DNA from: Candidula unifasciata | Lineage: Eukaryota > Mollusca > Gastropoda > Stylommatophora > Geomitridae | Reading direction: 5' to 3' | DNA: 64,000 nt | Assembly (NCBI GenBank): GCA_905116865.2 | Contig: CAJHNH020001597.1 | Span: forward strand, 25,001-89,000 | Part shown: positions 41,401 to 52,259 of the stretch, piece after piece | Numbering within the stretch: position 1 is the first letter of the stretch | Layout: each line of letters starts with the position of its first letter | Translations under genes and position numbers: made by a program | The notes under the pieces: generated by a model | What the model saw: the letters and a program-made list of their open reading frames with translations, nothing else | Databases searched by the model: none | Told to the model about the DNA's origin: nothing

Positions 41401-44400
41401 TAAAATAAATGGAGCGAAAATAGTAATTAACGTAATAGTAACAATCTTTAATGGTATTAGCGATAAAAAAAAACCATGATCGATAAAACATAATAAAATA
41501 AAATATCAATGATAACAATAACAACAACCTACGTTTCCATACACGCTGGAAGATAGAGATGGTCAGCGTTGGCGGAGTCCTCTATGGTCGGACATTGGCC
41601 TCGCAGAAACTGCGCCATCTTGGCCATGGTGCTGATGTTGTGAATGCTAATCATGAGCACCTGGTGGTCATCGAAGTAAACCTTGGCCTTACATTCCAGC
41701 TCTACCACGCTGAAGTCTGCAGTGACGTACTTGTGTTTAAATCCTGCAACATTCAGGGACATTTGTGGGACATTTCCAAATATCAGAGATAACATTACTA
41801 AACATGATGCAAATAAGCCAGGTTTGCAAAACGGAAGTCAATCAACATTAAGGTTCTGGAACATGAGTAATGCGCGGAGGTTGACAATCAGAACTTTTCG
41901 CTGGAGTTTAAAGCCGGCGAAGAAGATGATTACTATACAACACAGATAACCACTTTGCCAGATAGTCGTATTGGCTTTCTAAGCTAGACTTATATTTTAT
42001 AGATCCCTTGATGGGTGATAAGGTCACATCTCGTCAGTTGGACTTTATCTGGCACCTTTTTTAGGTTGGGTCAACTTGGGAGCCGGGGTCTTTATAAACA
42101 AATCCCTCTCTGCGAATTTGAACCCTTATCTTTGGACCTGAAATAAGCATATGACCATTTTAACAACTAAACATAGTTTGTTATTCAACGGATCCACATC
42201 ATGGCACAATACTTCTAACTCAAGCCTGAATCTGAAGAATCCCAGCGCAGTGCACGAACTCGGTTGCACCGGCGAGGATCCTGAAACGTTTTCAGTAGAT
42301 TTTTAACTCCAAATTTTCTCCGGGCAGCGCCGTTAGGCTACTCTTTTCGACTTCAAACTGCGAAGGGATTTTTTACATGCGCAACTATACTCACGGGCGT
42401 CCGATCTTACTACACAGAAACCAGGGGAAATTACTAGAAGTCACGTGAAAAAGAAAATCCCAGACTTCAGCGGGGCTTGAACTCGAGACTCCAGGACTTA
42501 AAGCAGACGCCATACCCCGAGAGCACTCAGCCCCCCCCCCCCACCCCCATCCACCCCACCCCTTCCCCACTAAACATAGGGTACAAGGAAAGTTGCCTTA
42601 AAAAAACGGACTCTATAGGTTAACTCCTACCATCCGTCCTTGTGGAGAGATGATTTCTGGCACGAATGTAAAACTAAGGGTCCCTCGAAGGCTACATTGG
42701 TAAAGTTTGTGTCCTCGTGAGGGCGACACACGACGAGTAATTGAATTCCCTGAATAAAACTTATTGCTGAATGTTGTTTTCGGGCTGCAGGTGTGCTTGC
42801 AAAGGGCCGCATACGGCCCGACAGCTGCGTGTTTGACACGCCCGCTTCGTGGTAATGTGGGCACGGCGAATGTTGTTTGGATAAAGTAAAGAGTGCAACA
42901 GAACAGACGTTGCATCCATACTTGGAGCTGGCAGAGGGTCTGGGTGATGTTCTACTAGCAAAGAAAGAACAAGGAAAGGCGAATTTGTAATCTGGTTGTT
43001 ACTGGCACCATCAGTATAGGAACTCTTCCATAGAAGGAGACATGAGCACGTACTTGAATGTCTCGAGTGCAACGATGACAATTCTTGATTCATTTATGCA
43101 TGCAGACAAACTACTGGAGTCGCTTGCATGGTTTTGGGATCGATAGGCTAGTTGCGTATCCTTTACAGGACGTTGCAGAATCTACCCCAGCAGCCCCTGG
43201 CTGTTGTGTGGTTTCTCTAGGCAAATTTCCGTCCAGTAGTTTGCCATTGCACGCTGAACGGTCGGCCCCTGATACCACTATCGAAACCAATGCAAGGCGC
43301 ATGGCCTTCAGCTAGGATCGAACCCGGCACCCCGGCATTACGAAGCGTTCGCATCGACTTAGAAACAGAGCCGACGGGATCGATAGAGACAAGAATATTC
43401 AGATATTGAGACAGGCAGTGCAATGGACATCACAAGGACAGCTAGGAAGAGGTAAGCCCAGAGGCACTTGAAGGTGAACCTTTGAGACTGAACTCAAGGC
43501 TAAGCGAAGTACAAAACTGGAGATAAAAGTGGATGGCTCGGGATCGAATTGAGTGACGACAGTTTGTCTCTGCATTATGTGCCTTGGGTGCAATGGGGAT
43601 TGAATGAGTGAACCACCTATGCGTGTGGTACGATCAAATACGGTGTGTTGTAAGGTTGGTAACATCGCGTAAAACACTAGCAAAAATTCAGAATATCACC
43701 AGCGGGTCTGTAGAAGGCTTTGCGTGAGTTGGACGAAGGCTTTGATTCATTGTATGCCTAATGTTTTAGCCCGTATGGCTCGGTCTCTACAAAACGACTT
43801 ACCGACTGCCTAGAGCATCACAGAAAGCACGTTCTCCATAGCTCCGGCTAGGGTTGCTATGGATATCGGTAAAATTTGAATTCATGAACCAAACGACGCC
43901 GTAGTCAACACACAACCTTCAAGGCATGAGGCAGGCGGCTTGGACCGCCGTCGCAGCAGCAAAAGAAGAAGAAGAAAAAAGGAGGTCAGGAAAAGGAGAA
44001 GGACGAGGATGACAAGGAGAACGAGTGCGACAACGAAAAAAACGGCAACGAGGAAAGATAACACATCGATCTCTAGCCCTATCTTGTTAAGCCAGCGCGC
44101 TAACCTGTGCACCACCCCAGCATTTGAGATCTGTAACTTATGTGAGAATACCGGTCTCCGCTGACACATATCCCTCCATTGTCGGACACAAGAGAGATCA
44201 AAAGATACCCATACCTACATGCCAGGGCCCACTTCTCGAGTTTCCTTCACAATAGCAGAACTATTTACATGGCTTCACGTGTTCTTACAGTGGAACGCTG
44301 TGTTGTGTTGGCGAGCTTTAGAATATTTTTACACAGGATATGAGAGGGTCACTGCGGATATTACTTTTATCATCATCATCATCGCCATCATCATCTTCAT

Positions 44401-44450
44401 CGTCATCTTCTTCTTCTTCTTCTTCGTCTTTTTATTATTATTATTATTAA

Positions 44451-44490
<40 letters not shown>

Positions 44491-47400
44491 CACGTTCACA
44501 GGCTGCAAATTACGGGGGAAAGTTCTGGTTGTTCGTCTACTTCTTTATTTTAGTCTTGTTCCGGAGCTAGAGTTGTCCTCATCTGTTTTAAAGACATGGC
44601 GAATTTTTGTGGAGACTGTTGGTTCCTTATCTCTCAGGCAGATGCACTCCGACTACAAAGGAAGCTCCCATAATTGGTCGACTTCTCCGACATGCTTATT
44701 AGTGGAGTCGGTGTCTGTGGCTAAAGGCGTTGCGAACGCGCTTTGTAATGACGGGGTGCCGGGTTCGATCCCAGCTGCGGGCCATACGCCTTGCGTTGGT
44801 TTCGACAGTGGTATCGAGAAGCCGACCGTCCACGAGCAATGGCAAACTACTGAACGTAAAATTTGCCTAGAAAACCACAACAGTAATTAAATGTTGTTAG
44901 TTCTGCAACATCTAGTAAAGGACACATAACTAACTTTATCAAGAGAACAGAAGGCCTATCCCTCCCACTCCCCTCCCCATAATATTTTCCACAATGGGGA
45001 CTCAGAACCCACACGAGGATAATCATCATCCTCATCATGTAGCAAGGCTTTTATAGAATGTCGCTCTTAAGAAGACAAAATTAAGAGGGTAAAGTCATTA
45101 ATATCCCTGCCTGATGTATTTTCATTTCTATGATATTTGTGTTTTTTGTCCACTGTCGGGTTATGCCTGATGTATTTTCATGTCTATGATATTTCAGTGT
45201 TTTTTGTCCATTGTCGGCTTATGCCTGGTTTATTTTCATGTCTATGATATTTCAGTGTTTTTTGTCCACTGGCGGGTTATGCCTGATGTATTTTCATGTC
45301 TATGATATTTCAGTGTTTTTTATCCACTGTCGGGTTATGCCTGATGTATTTTCATGTCTATGATATTTCAGTGTTTTTTATCCACTGTCGGGTTATGCCA
45401 GATGTATTTTCATGTCTATGATATTTCAGTGTTTTTTGTCCACTGGCGGGTTATGCCTGATGTATTTTCATGTCTATGATATTTCAGTATTTTTTATCCA
45501 CTGTCGGGTTATGCCTGATGTATTTTCATGTCTATGATATTTCAGTGTTTTTTGTCCATTGTCGGCTTATGCCAGATGTATTTTCATGTCTATGATATTT
45601 CAGTGTTTTTTGTCCACTGGCGGGTTATGCCTGATGTATTTTAATGTCTATGATATTTCAGTGTTTTTTGTCCATTGTCGGGTTATGCCTGATGTATTTT
45701 CATGTCTATGATATTTCAGTGTTTTTTATCCACTGTCGGGTTATGCCAGATGTATTTTCATGTCTATGATATTTCAGTGTTTTTTGTCCACTGGCGGGTT
45801 ATGCCTGATGTATTTTCATGTCTATGATATTTCAGTGTTTTTTATCCACTGTCGGGTTATGCCTGATGTATTTTCATGTCTATGATATTTCAGTGTTTTT
45901 TATCCACTGTCGGGTTATGCCAGATATATTTTCATGTCTATGATATTTCAGTGTTTTTTGTCCACTGTCGGGTTATGCCTGGTATATTTTTATGTTTATG
46001 ATATTTCAGTGTTTTTTGTCCACTGTCGGGTTATGCCTGATGTATTTTCATGTCTATAATATTTCAGTGTTTTTTGTCCACTATTGGGTTATGCCTGGTG
46101 TATTTTCATGTCTATGATATTTGTGTTTTTTGTCCACTGTCGGGTTATGCCTGATGTATTTTCATGTTTATGAATTTTCAGTGTTTTTTGTCCACTGTCG
46201 GGTTATGCCTGGTGTATTTTCGTGTCTATGATATTTGTTTTTTGTCCACTGTCGGGTTATGCCTGATGTATTTTTATGTCTATGATATTTCAGTGTTTGT
46301 TTGTCCACTGTCGGGTTAATCTACCCCTGCCTCCTCTCCCACTAATAAATTGTGCATTCTTCTCTTCCCACGTTTTACACGAACAAACATTTTAGATCAT
46401 TTCATTTGTCGGAACAAATGCAACTCATTGAGTCATTTCAAACGGTGGATGGAAGGTTGGTCAAATAGAAAGACGTGCGTTCAGACAGAAAGAAAGAAAT
46501 AACGACATTTGTTTTTAAAAGGTTAATAATGGGCCATACAGACCTATCTTACAATCTGCCCACTTAATCTGCCTCCTTTAAAAGATAATTTAATTCATAC
46601 ATCTATGACAAATAAGTAGAAGGCAAACGGACGTACGAATAGATGGATGCAGAGATTTGTGGATAGACAGACAGATAGAATCTGACATGAATAGGTGGTA
46701 GACAAACATAGATGCATGCATGGATGCGTGGATGGATCAATGGATGAATATTTATAGAATTAAAAATGTATCTTTAAATAAATTTATATATAATACATAC
46801 TTATTAATAGGGCTGTACCGAATAGTGATTTTCACTATTTGGCCGAATACGAATAGTGGGACCAACTAGTCGGCCGAATACGAATACGAATAGTGTATCA
46901 TCATCATCAGGTGCCTTGCCGACTGTCGTGGGCGATCATGCCTCTCCACAATCCAGTCTGCTCTCCTGCAGTATGTATCAGATTGTGTGCTGACACACCT
47001 CCATGCCATGCAACAAGACTGTCAAGAATCTTCTATCTTCGTCTTCCTCTATCCCTCCTTCTACAGATCTTTCCAGTAGTCACAACATGTTTCCCTCTGC
47101 TCATAACATGGCCAAAAAATGATGACTGTCTCCTTCTGATGTCTGAGATAAGTTGTCTTCGGGCTCCCGCCTCTTTGACAACCTCTTGGTTGCTTTTTTT
47201 TTTTTTTTTTTTTCTGGCTGTTCAAAGTATTTTAAGCATTGTTCTGTAAAACCACATCCCTGAGGCCTCAAGAAATTGTTTGGCCTGCCTACCGATTGTC
47301 CAGGACTCACAACCATTTGTTGAAACTGGATGAATGTAGCAAGCAAGAATTTTTTTCTAACTTCAATGACAAAGATATATTGCATAAGATGTTCTTTATT

Positions 47401-48195
47401 TTATAAAATGCAGTTATTGCCTGTCGCCTGTCCTCTTTTTGACAGTGGCGAGGAAAGACAATTTAAATTTTACTTTTTAAGTATCTTCATGCCTTCTTTA
47501 ATAATGTCACAATTTATAGCCGACTTTCCTTGATTTTCGCCGCGGCACACCTGGCATACGCACCCAGTTTGAGAACCTCTGCCGTAATGCCTAGGTCGAG
47601 TCAGCAGGCAAAGACCTTGCCAGCTGCTGTACCACGCAACCGGGTCGCAGTTTCCTCCGCTACGACAGACTTAGGCAACAGTAACTATTGTGTTATTGAG
47701 AGAGTTATTTCAATCCATCGCAGTGTATGCAGAAACGAGTGTAAGGTAACCACTATTCGTATTCGGCCCGACCGCAACTATTCGGCTGAATACTGAATAG
47801 TTATTTGGTCTACTATTCTGCCCCGATGCGAATACGAAGCAAATATTCTGTACAGCCCTACTTATTAAAAGCGAATAATAATTTTTTTTTTGTAAACCAC
47901 CTCAGAAGGTTGGCACCAGAAAAAAAAACTTGAGTATTTCCACAAACACTGTCAACTGTTTGTTGCCATCCGGTGTGTGCCAGCCTCCATCAAAGCAAAG
48001 CTGTGTGGTACTAAATGAGATTGCGACTGCATGACAGCTTTTGGCAAGCCTCCAAGTGTAATATGCCCTAACAGAGGGATCGAAAAATAAGGCTACAGAC
48101 TGAAATAACAGCTCACCTTGATCTCCTTCTGTTTGTGCAGTAGTTAAGAAAACATACAACAATCCAAAGAGCAATAAGAAAAGTGCACGAGACAT
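35138..48195 (-). CDS. Small Ig-like single-pass membrane protein (partial, 4 exons; cytoplasmic end not found)
   Basis: Joined on the minus strand: 48195-48117 (signal peptide), 41743-41533 and 39475-39330 (ectodomain), 35227-35138 (TM). Phases are 1, 2, 1, 1 and agree at each junction. The protein starts MSRALFLLLFGLLYVFLTTA (secretory signal), then about 120 ectodomain residues with Cys44, 77, 94 and 122, sequons NIS (62) and NTT (123), and a hydrophobic helix. Cys44 (VELEC) and Cys122 (HTFLC) would be the B- and F-strand cysteines of an Ig-like fold, with Cys77/Cys94 as an extra pair. The reading frame stays open after the TM exon, so at least one more exon exists. No kinase exon was seen in the remaining minus strand of the window. 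Family unknown; a cell-surface receptor or adhesion role is inferred from topology only. Confidence 0.72.
35480..35860 (-). mobile_element. RNase H domain fragment of a LINE
   Basis: Minus frame reads HAGVLGNEQADRLAGSAPPG (the RNase H C-terminal His/Asp region), DKMGVVRTLWERVN, and ends LLLKMGTERLWGCPECCDVD. Related fragments: 3320-3570 and 16460-16815 (+), 32335-32470 (-), 42985-43085 (+), 56330-56965 (+), 63500-63720 (-). All are broken except short open stretches. Confidence 0.78.
35870..37190. other. Unassigned sequence, likely intergenic or minus-gene downstream
   Basis: Poly-A run at 36130-36153, a LINE 3' terminus (36960-37035), no supported exon. It lies in an intron of the minus-strand Ig-like gene. 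Confidence 0.5.
37195..37610. repeat. 31-32 bp minisatellite, about 13 units
   Basis: Unit TTTGCTCAGATCTCTCTTAT plus AATGACACTGTC. Confidence 0.93.
37610..37992 (+). mobile_element. LINE 3'-end copy (ATGATG-tailed family)
   Basis: Shares the sequence of the copies at 51.9 and 52.9 kb: the CYRKSFGISST-like start, a poly-A interruption near 37795, the RVHEAGELARDR-like segment with changes, and the tail CTACATGATGATGATG. Several stops, so defunct. Confidence 0.75.
37992..39040. other. Intron of the Ig-like gene, no exon seen
   Basis: Contains the (TA)n array, poly-C (38350-38368) and unassigned sequence. Confidence 0.5.
38412..38480. repeat. (TA)n microsatellite
   Basis: About 33 TA units with one break. 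Confidence 0.95.
39040..39310 (+). mobile_element. LINE 3'-end fragment, diverged
   Basis: Nucleotide similarity to the copies at 49630-49870 and 51890-52205 through ATTGGCTCATAAACAGCATC and the following GAAAGCTGAGGCATTT, with multiple stops. It stops 20 bp before an exon of the minus-strand Ig-like gene, so it is intronic there. Confidence 0.6.
39330..39475 (-). CDS. Ig-like gene exon: C-terminal half of ectodomain
   Basis: Acceptor TGTTTCAG, donor GTACAA; phase 2 in, phase 1 out; 146 nt. It reads PDSGAVSLRILITKFDV and then STAHTFLCNTTK, with SAVWALTVDKP as a G-strand-like end. The S-L-R-I-L-I-T ... T-F-L-C pattern is typical of strands E-F of Ig domains. Confidence 0.82.
39837..40100 (-). 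mobile_element. LINE RT C-terminal fragment, third family
   Basis: Minus frame reads GCSRKAANLTIRDRVNNN and TIRQFVGTTPCTRFI, the segment after the RT palm domain in these LINEs; frameshifts follow. Similar in kind, not sequence, to RRAVGVTIRDKIMNE of the 24.5 kb copy. Confidence 0.65.
40640..41015. repeat. 64 bp minisatellite, about 5 units
   Basis: Unit GCCATCTGTAGTTCACCATA, GAGAAAGTCCTTGGGGACTC, TTACCTCCATCCTCGGTGTGTCTG. Confidence 0.9.
41533..41743 (-). CDS. Ig-like gene exon: N-terminal half of ectodomain
   Basis: Acceptor GTTGCAG, donor GTAGGT; phase 1 in, phase 2 out; 211 nt. It reads ADFSVVELECKAKVYFDDH (beta strands with Cys) and QFLRGQCPTIEDSANAD, ending LPACMET. Coding character is clear against the AT-rich flanks. 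Confidence 0.8.
43405..43640 (+). mobile_element. LINE RT C-terminal fragment (copy of 61880-62150)
   Basis: Shares GCAATGGACATCACAAGG, GGTGAACCTTTGAGACTG and the segment ending in GGGGATTGAATGAGTGAA with the copy at 61.9 kb. Frame broken. Confidence 0.7.
44360..44490. repeat. ATC, TTC and ATT trinucleotide tracts
   Basis: Three consecutive trinucleotide arrays directly before a reverse GAA-tailed SINE, i.e. its expanded tail. Confidence 0.9.
44700..44935 (+). repeat. tRNA-derived SINE, family 3
   Basis: Head GTGGCTAAAGGCGTTGCGAA and GTGCCGGGTTCGATCCCAGC are good A- and B-box-like motifs. Body includes GGTTTCGACAGTGGTATCGA. Minus copies at 43120-43380 and 56965-57195. Confidence 0.75.
45090..46315. 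repeat. 58 bp minisatellite, about 21 units
   Basis: Unit GGGTTATGCCTGATGTATTT, TCATGTCTATGATATTTCAG, TGTTTTTTGTCCACTGTC. Variants (GTC/GGC, GATG/GATA) recur at regular spacing, suggesting higher-order copies. Confidence 0.95.
46808..47860. mobile_element. hAT-like non-autonomous transposon with 8 bp TSD
   Basis: Ends are TAGGGCTGTACCGAATAGT on the left and the reverse complement TAGGGCTGTACAGAATAT on the right, flanked by a perfect 8 bp duplication CTTATTAA (46800-46807 and 47861-47868). Subterminal arrays of CGAATACGAATAGT-like repeats occur at both ends. An 8 bp TSD and TAGGG/CAGGG-type termini are hAT hallmarks. No transposase frame; a LINE copy is nested at 46895-47335. Confidence 0.88.
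46895..47335 (-). mobile_element. LINE 3' end nested inside the hAT-like element
   Basis: Minus-strand sequence matches the element at 54050-54590 (segments reading as SCLRAP..., FGHVMSRGKHVVTT and the ATGATGATG tail at 46897-46911). Poly-T (47194-47213) interrupts it. It inserted after the hAT element did. Confidence 0.7.
48117..48195 (-). CDS. Ig-like gene exon 1: signal peptide
   Basis: ATG at 48195 with codons MSRALFLLLFGLLYVF followed by LTTAQTEGDQ; donor GTGAGC at 48116; phase 1 out. Hydrophobic core and Ala-containing cleavage region are typical of a secreted or membrane protein. The start is the only ATG leading directly into the hydrophobic core. Confidence 0.72.
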
Positions 48196-48689
48196 CTTAT
48201 GTAACACAAGTGCATGACAAGGTTCCTAGTACACGAACACACGCTATAGGCTAAAACTGTTCAGAGAATCTATGTATAGACACACACACCTCGTCATTAT
48301 CTCTCCATTTAACATGTCAAACATTTGAAGTCCCGATGTGCTTGGAATGACATCGTGCTAGCTGTTTCAACACTCCTCATTTCAAATTAACCCTGTCAGA
48401 ATGTAGTGGTTATGCATTCAAATGAATCTGTGTTGGGAGTTTGAATAGGCCGGCTTGAATGTCCCGTTTATTGACGGGGCTAGTCTTTCTTTCAACTCCG
48501 GTATTGCGTGGATTTTCTTTATCATGGTAACTTCCCTTGCCATAACGACTGCGCAATTTACTGCCGAGGGTTTGTAAGAGATCTCGTTGTTATAATCTAC
48601 GTCTTTGCACATTGGTTATTCCCATGCGTGTTCAGTCTTTAGTTTAATCAGCCATTTCCGTGTACTTCTCTATCTCTCTCTTGGTGTAC

Positions 48690-48915
48690 ATCACCAGGGA
48701 ATCACACAAGCTATAAACACCCGGTGACACAAGGTGCCACCATGCGGATGAGGATCATCCGTGGAGAGGTCCCAGAAACCCCTTTCAGCAGTTAGGCCAT
48801 ATGTATGGCCCGGCTATATCCAGGACCCCCGGCAAATGCCAGGGTGGGGCTTCAAATAATGAAAAATTGCATCCCACATGGGAACGATTTTATGTAATAC
48901 CCCGGGTACTTCGTT
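48690..48915. repeat. Interspersed repeat with CCCGGTGACACAAAG motif
   Basis: Shares AAACACCCGGTGACACAAGG, GGATGAGGATCATCC and CCCGGCTATATCC with reverse-oriented copies at 59095-59300, 59375-59640 and 59645-59825, and weaker copies at 58815-58945 and 61635-61735. Three copies in a row near 59 kb form an imperfect tandem cluster. Class unknown; no terminal repeats or frame. Confidence 0.65.
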
Positions 48916-49629
48916 TAATTGTTCCTATACACAGTTGGTTATATTGTCGCCTATCGTGATAACGAAAACAGCGTAGATGCGCTTAGCTGGACTGCACTCC
49001 CAGGTTATGTAACTAGATTACGATAATAACCCGCCCTCGTTGGACTGCAGGGTGTTCATCTGTAACCGGGGCGCCCATTGGTTTGCCGGTAGACGACTTC
49101 GTTGCAGATCATGACAGTATTTGTGTCTGTTAGGATCGCACCAATACGGCAAGAGTCCTTTTCAGGGCTACTTGGTGACAAGCGATGCCAAGCCATTTTA
49201 TATAGAACACATAACAATAGTCACAATTAATTACATAAAGCTCGCCTTTCTATGTTGTACGCTTGAAGATATGGACGTGGAAAGCAAGGGAAGGCTAACA
49301 CATATGTCCATACAAATCTATACTTCTTCCTCGCGATCACTGTCTGTAAACTCCAGCGGAAGCTCTGGGTGTTCGTCCACTTCCGGACTTTAGTCTTGTT
49401 CTAGAAGCTGAATACTGCGTGCACATCTCTTTTACAGATCTGAGTTATTCATTTGCAACCTTGTGGTTCTTTGCCTTTCAGACAGGTGTACTCCAACTTC
49501 AATCCCCAAATAGTCGACTCCTACGTCATGCTTATTGGGGAGGAAGCGTGTCTATTCCCCCCTCCCCTCCCCTCCCCTCCACTCCAATTGCGCCCCAAAA
49601 CCCTCACAGGGATATTGAAACTCTAAAGA

Positions 49630-49870
49630 CATGATCTGAGCATCGTGGAAAATTGGCTCATAAACAGCATCCTGACACGAAAACTGGGGTATTTTGACCA
49701 TGTTAAAACTCATGGTGGCCTGGAGAGAGAGCAGTGAGGGAGAGTACAGCTTCTGGAAAAGAGGCAGAGGGAGACCTCTCCGCGAAAGTGGATAGAAGCA
49801 ATCGAAGATGTATTCGCTGTGAAAGCACATGGGGCTGAAGAAAGTGAGACTTTCTTTCATAGCCAGTGCA
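49630..49870 (+). mobile_element. LINE 3'-end fragment, diverged
   Basis: Carries the same GGAAAATTGGCTCATAAAC-type start and GGCAGAGGGAGACCTCTCC segment as 39040-39310. It follows a GAA-tailed SINE at 49320-49620. No intact frame. Confidence 0.6.
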
Positions 49871-50262
49871 TCTTCGATGTTCTGTTTTCATCTCTGGCTC
49901 GCCCTCTTCCCCCTCTCCAACCACTATACACTGTTATTAAATGTTAAAACCTACACATCCCCGTGTGGGTTCTGGGGCCCTATTATAGGCAAAACAAGTT
50001 TAGACCCACTGCCTACCATAAAGCATGTCGTAAGAGTCGACTAATTGGGAGCTTTCTTCAAAGTCGGAGTGCATCCGCATGAGAGGCAAAGAACCAGCAG
50101 TCTGCATACGAATGAGTCAGATCTGTAATACGGATGTACACGCAACATTCAGGTTCTGGAAGAGGACTGCAGTCCAGAAGTGAACGAACAACCAGAACTT
50201 TCCGCCAGAGTTTACAGTTGGTGAACGGGAAGAAAAAGACGAAGAAGAAAAAAACCTACACA

Positions 50263-50278
50263 CACACACGCACGCACG

Positions 50279-50329
<51 letters not shown>

Positions 50330-50330
50330 G
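50263..50330. repeat. (CA)n microsatellite
   Basis: CA repeat with CGCA variants, after a GAA-tailed SINE. Confidence 0.95.
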
Positions 50331-51342
50331 CTAAGAGTGCACGGATATAAAAGAAAAAACAATTGTAGACAAGTATATTTTATTACAAAAACTATGTACT
50401 CAAAAAAAAAAAAAAAGCTCTGCAAAATACATAACACAACATGACTCTGAGTCGCACATCACTCAGAACTGAAGTATCCTTATATGTGACATTAACAAGC
50501 AGGCGAATAAGTCTTGTAAATCATCATTATCATCATAATCATCATTATCATCATCATCATCTTCGTCATCGACATTATCGATATCATCGTCATCATCATC
50601 ATTGTCCTGTTGTGCCTTTAAATGAATTCTTGTAAATGAGTGAATACCTTTATTTTCCGAGCCTCTTCTTCTTCTCAGCATTCACCGCCTTAAAATCCGG
50701 TGTACGGTTCTGGTTGTTCGTCCACTCCTGCTCTTTGGTTTTGATTCACAACTTGAATTTGCGTGCACATCCGTTTTTCCGAGCTCACTTATTGGTATTC
50801 AGTCTGTCTGTTTGTCCAACCGTTCACCATGTGCATTGGGCTGAACTTCTTCGGACTCAGACTTGAGTTAGAAGAAGAACGGAGAACTTAACGGTTATCC
50901 CCATGTTCCATGAAGTTGATCCGTTGTTTAAACCTCAAACCTCATTGATGATTAGATTTCAGAAATGTTTTCAGTTTACATCTTCTCTTATGTATTTATT
51001 GTAAATAATATATAATAACAATTGTTTTTTTTTTTCAGAGCAATATTTCTGTGGCCTTTTTTTTTTTCTTTTTTTTTTTCGCCGGCTGTAAACTCCAGCG
51101 GAAAGTTCTAGTTGTTCGTCCAGTTTTGGACTTTAAACTTCTTCCTATATAAAGAGATCTGTTAACAACAATTCTATTACTGAATTGATCTTTGGTCTTG
51201 ATTTTATCCAATACATTGCAGTAAAAATATAGTAACGATGTGTAAGTGTCGAGATGTGATCCCTTCGCATATATAAGTGTTGGCAGGTAACTACTACATA
51301 GTAGAGGGTATCACGTGCTATTTCTTCCTTGTCACTTTACTG

Positions 51343-51407
51343 TTAGGAGTATACGTCTGCAGCTAGCTTCATAGTACTCGTAACTGGAAGCTTTCCTGTG
51401 TTGGTTT
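51343..51407 (-). CDS. Candidate last exon of the upstream minus-strand gene
   Basis: Acceptor CATACAG at 51410-51408, phase 1 entry (fits the TM exon at 55382), stop TAA at 51345-51343. It reads ETNTGKLPVTSTMKLAADVYS. A short cytoplasmic tail ending in a tyrosine motif is plausible, but length is small and no homology was recognised. Confidence 0.25.
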
Positions 51408-51689
51408 CTGTATGATGGTGTAAGCATGCGGGAAACATTTTTTTCGCTTGTTTCGAGACGTGAAATGAGTAAAATATTTGTAGTAAATAGTAAACAATAA
51501 TAAATATTAAAATAATGAATTTTTCTTTGACAATAGAAAGTGTACGCGCCAGTGCAGCCATTATATTTACGCCTGGCCCCTGAGTGTAAAGTCAGCTACA
51601 CAAAAATAATGGGGGAAAACAAACATATAAATTGCTTTGGCTGCAAAAAAAATTTTGACAGGAAGACCATAGGCAGCTGGAGTAGCAAA

Positions 51690-51870
51690 TTAGGTTCTTT
51701 TCTGTTTAGCGATAACATCTTACGTGAGATTCAGGGACATCGCCTATTACTGAGGTGGAGGGGTGTAAGGGGGGGGGGGGGTAGTAGCAATCGCAATTCA
51801 TTTTAGACTAACCCTAACAATCCCTAAATCTCGCGTAAGATGTGGTCGCTAAACAAAGAACCGAAAATTG
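51690..51870. mobile_element. Foldback MITE, second copy
   Basis: Same terminal and central motifs as 6230-6400 with a G run inserted at 51769-51780. Perfect inverted termini GGTTCTTT...AAAGAACC. Confidence 0.75.
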
Positions 51871-51889
51871 ACATGTGGGTAAGCTGAAA

Positions 51890-52205
51890 TGAGAAATATT
51901 GACATCTTAAAACAACTGAAAATCTGAACATCAAGGAAGATTGGCTAATAAACAGCATCCTTTCTCGAAAGCTGAAATATTTTGGTTATATCAAGCGCCA
52001 CGACGGATTGGAAACAATTATAGCAGAAGGCATGGTACCAGAAAGAGGAGCAAAGGCCGACCGACACGAAGATGGGCACAGGATATAAGTGACTCCTTGA
52101 GTGTGAGAGTTCATGAGGCGGGAGAACTGGCGAGAGACCGAGTTTCTTACAGGCAGACTGTGATGAGATCGACGTTCTGCAAAGGACCTGCTACATGATG
52201 ATGAT
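51890..52205 (+). mobile_element. LINE 3'-end copy (ATGATG-tailed family)
   Basis: Reads SILSRKLKYFGYIKRHDGL and RRWAQDISDSLSVRVHEAGE with small frameshifts, ending TGCTACATGATGATGATG. It lies directly upstream of the longer copy at 52260 in the same orientation. Confidence 0.75.
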
Positions 52206-52259
52206 GGGTAAGCTGAAGAGAAAACATCTGTACGATATGACGGAGAGAGTATGAAGTCT

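Larger units (their letters stand above)
47869..49320. other. Signal exon surroundings and upstream region
   Basis: The signal-peptide exon (48117-48195) is the only supported coding part. A minus open frame 48612-48418 (AVVMAREVTMIKKIHAIPEL) is of unknown meaning. No promoter motif could be fixed. The interspersed repeat at 48690-48915 follows. Confidence 0.45.

Noticed and set aside
47530..47796. An 88-codon frame within the hAT element
   Set aside because: No similarity to transposase and it overlaps the subterminal repeats.
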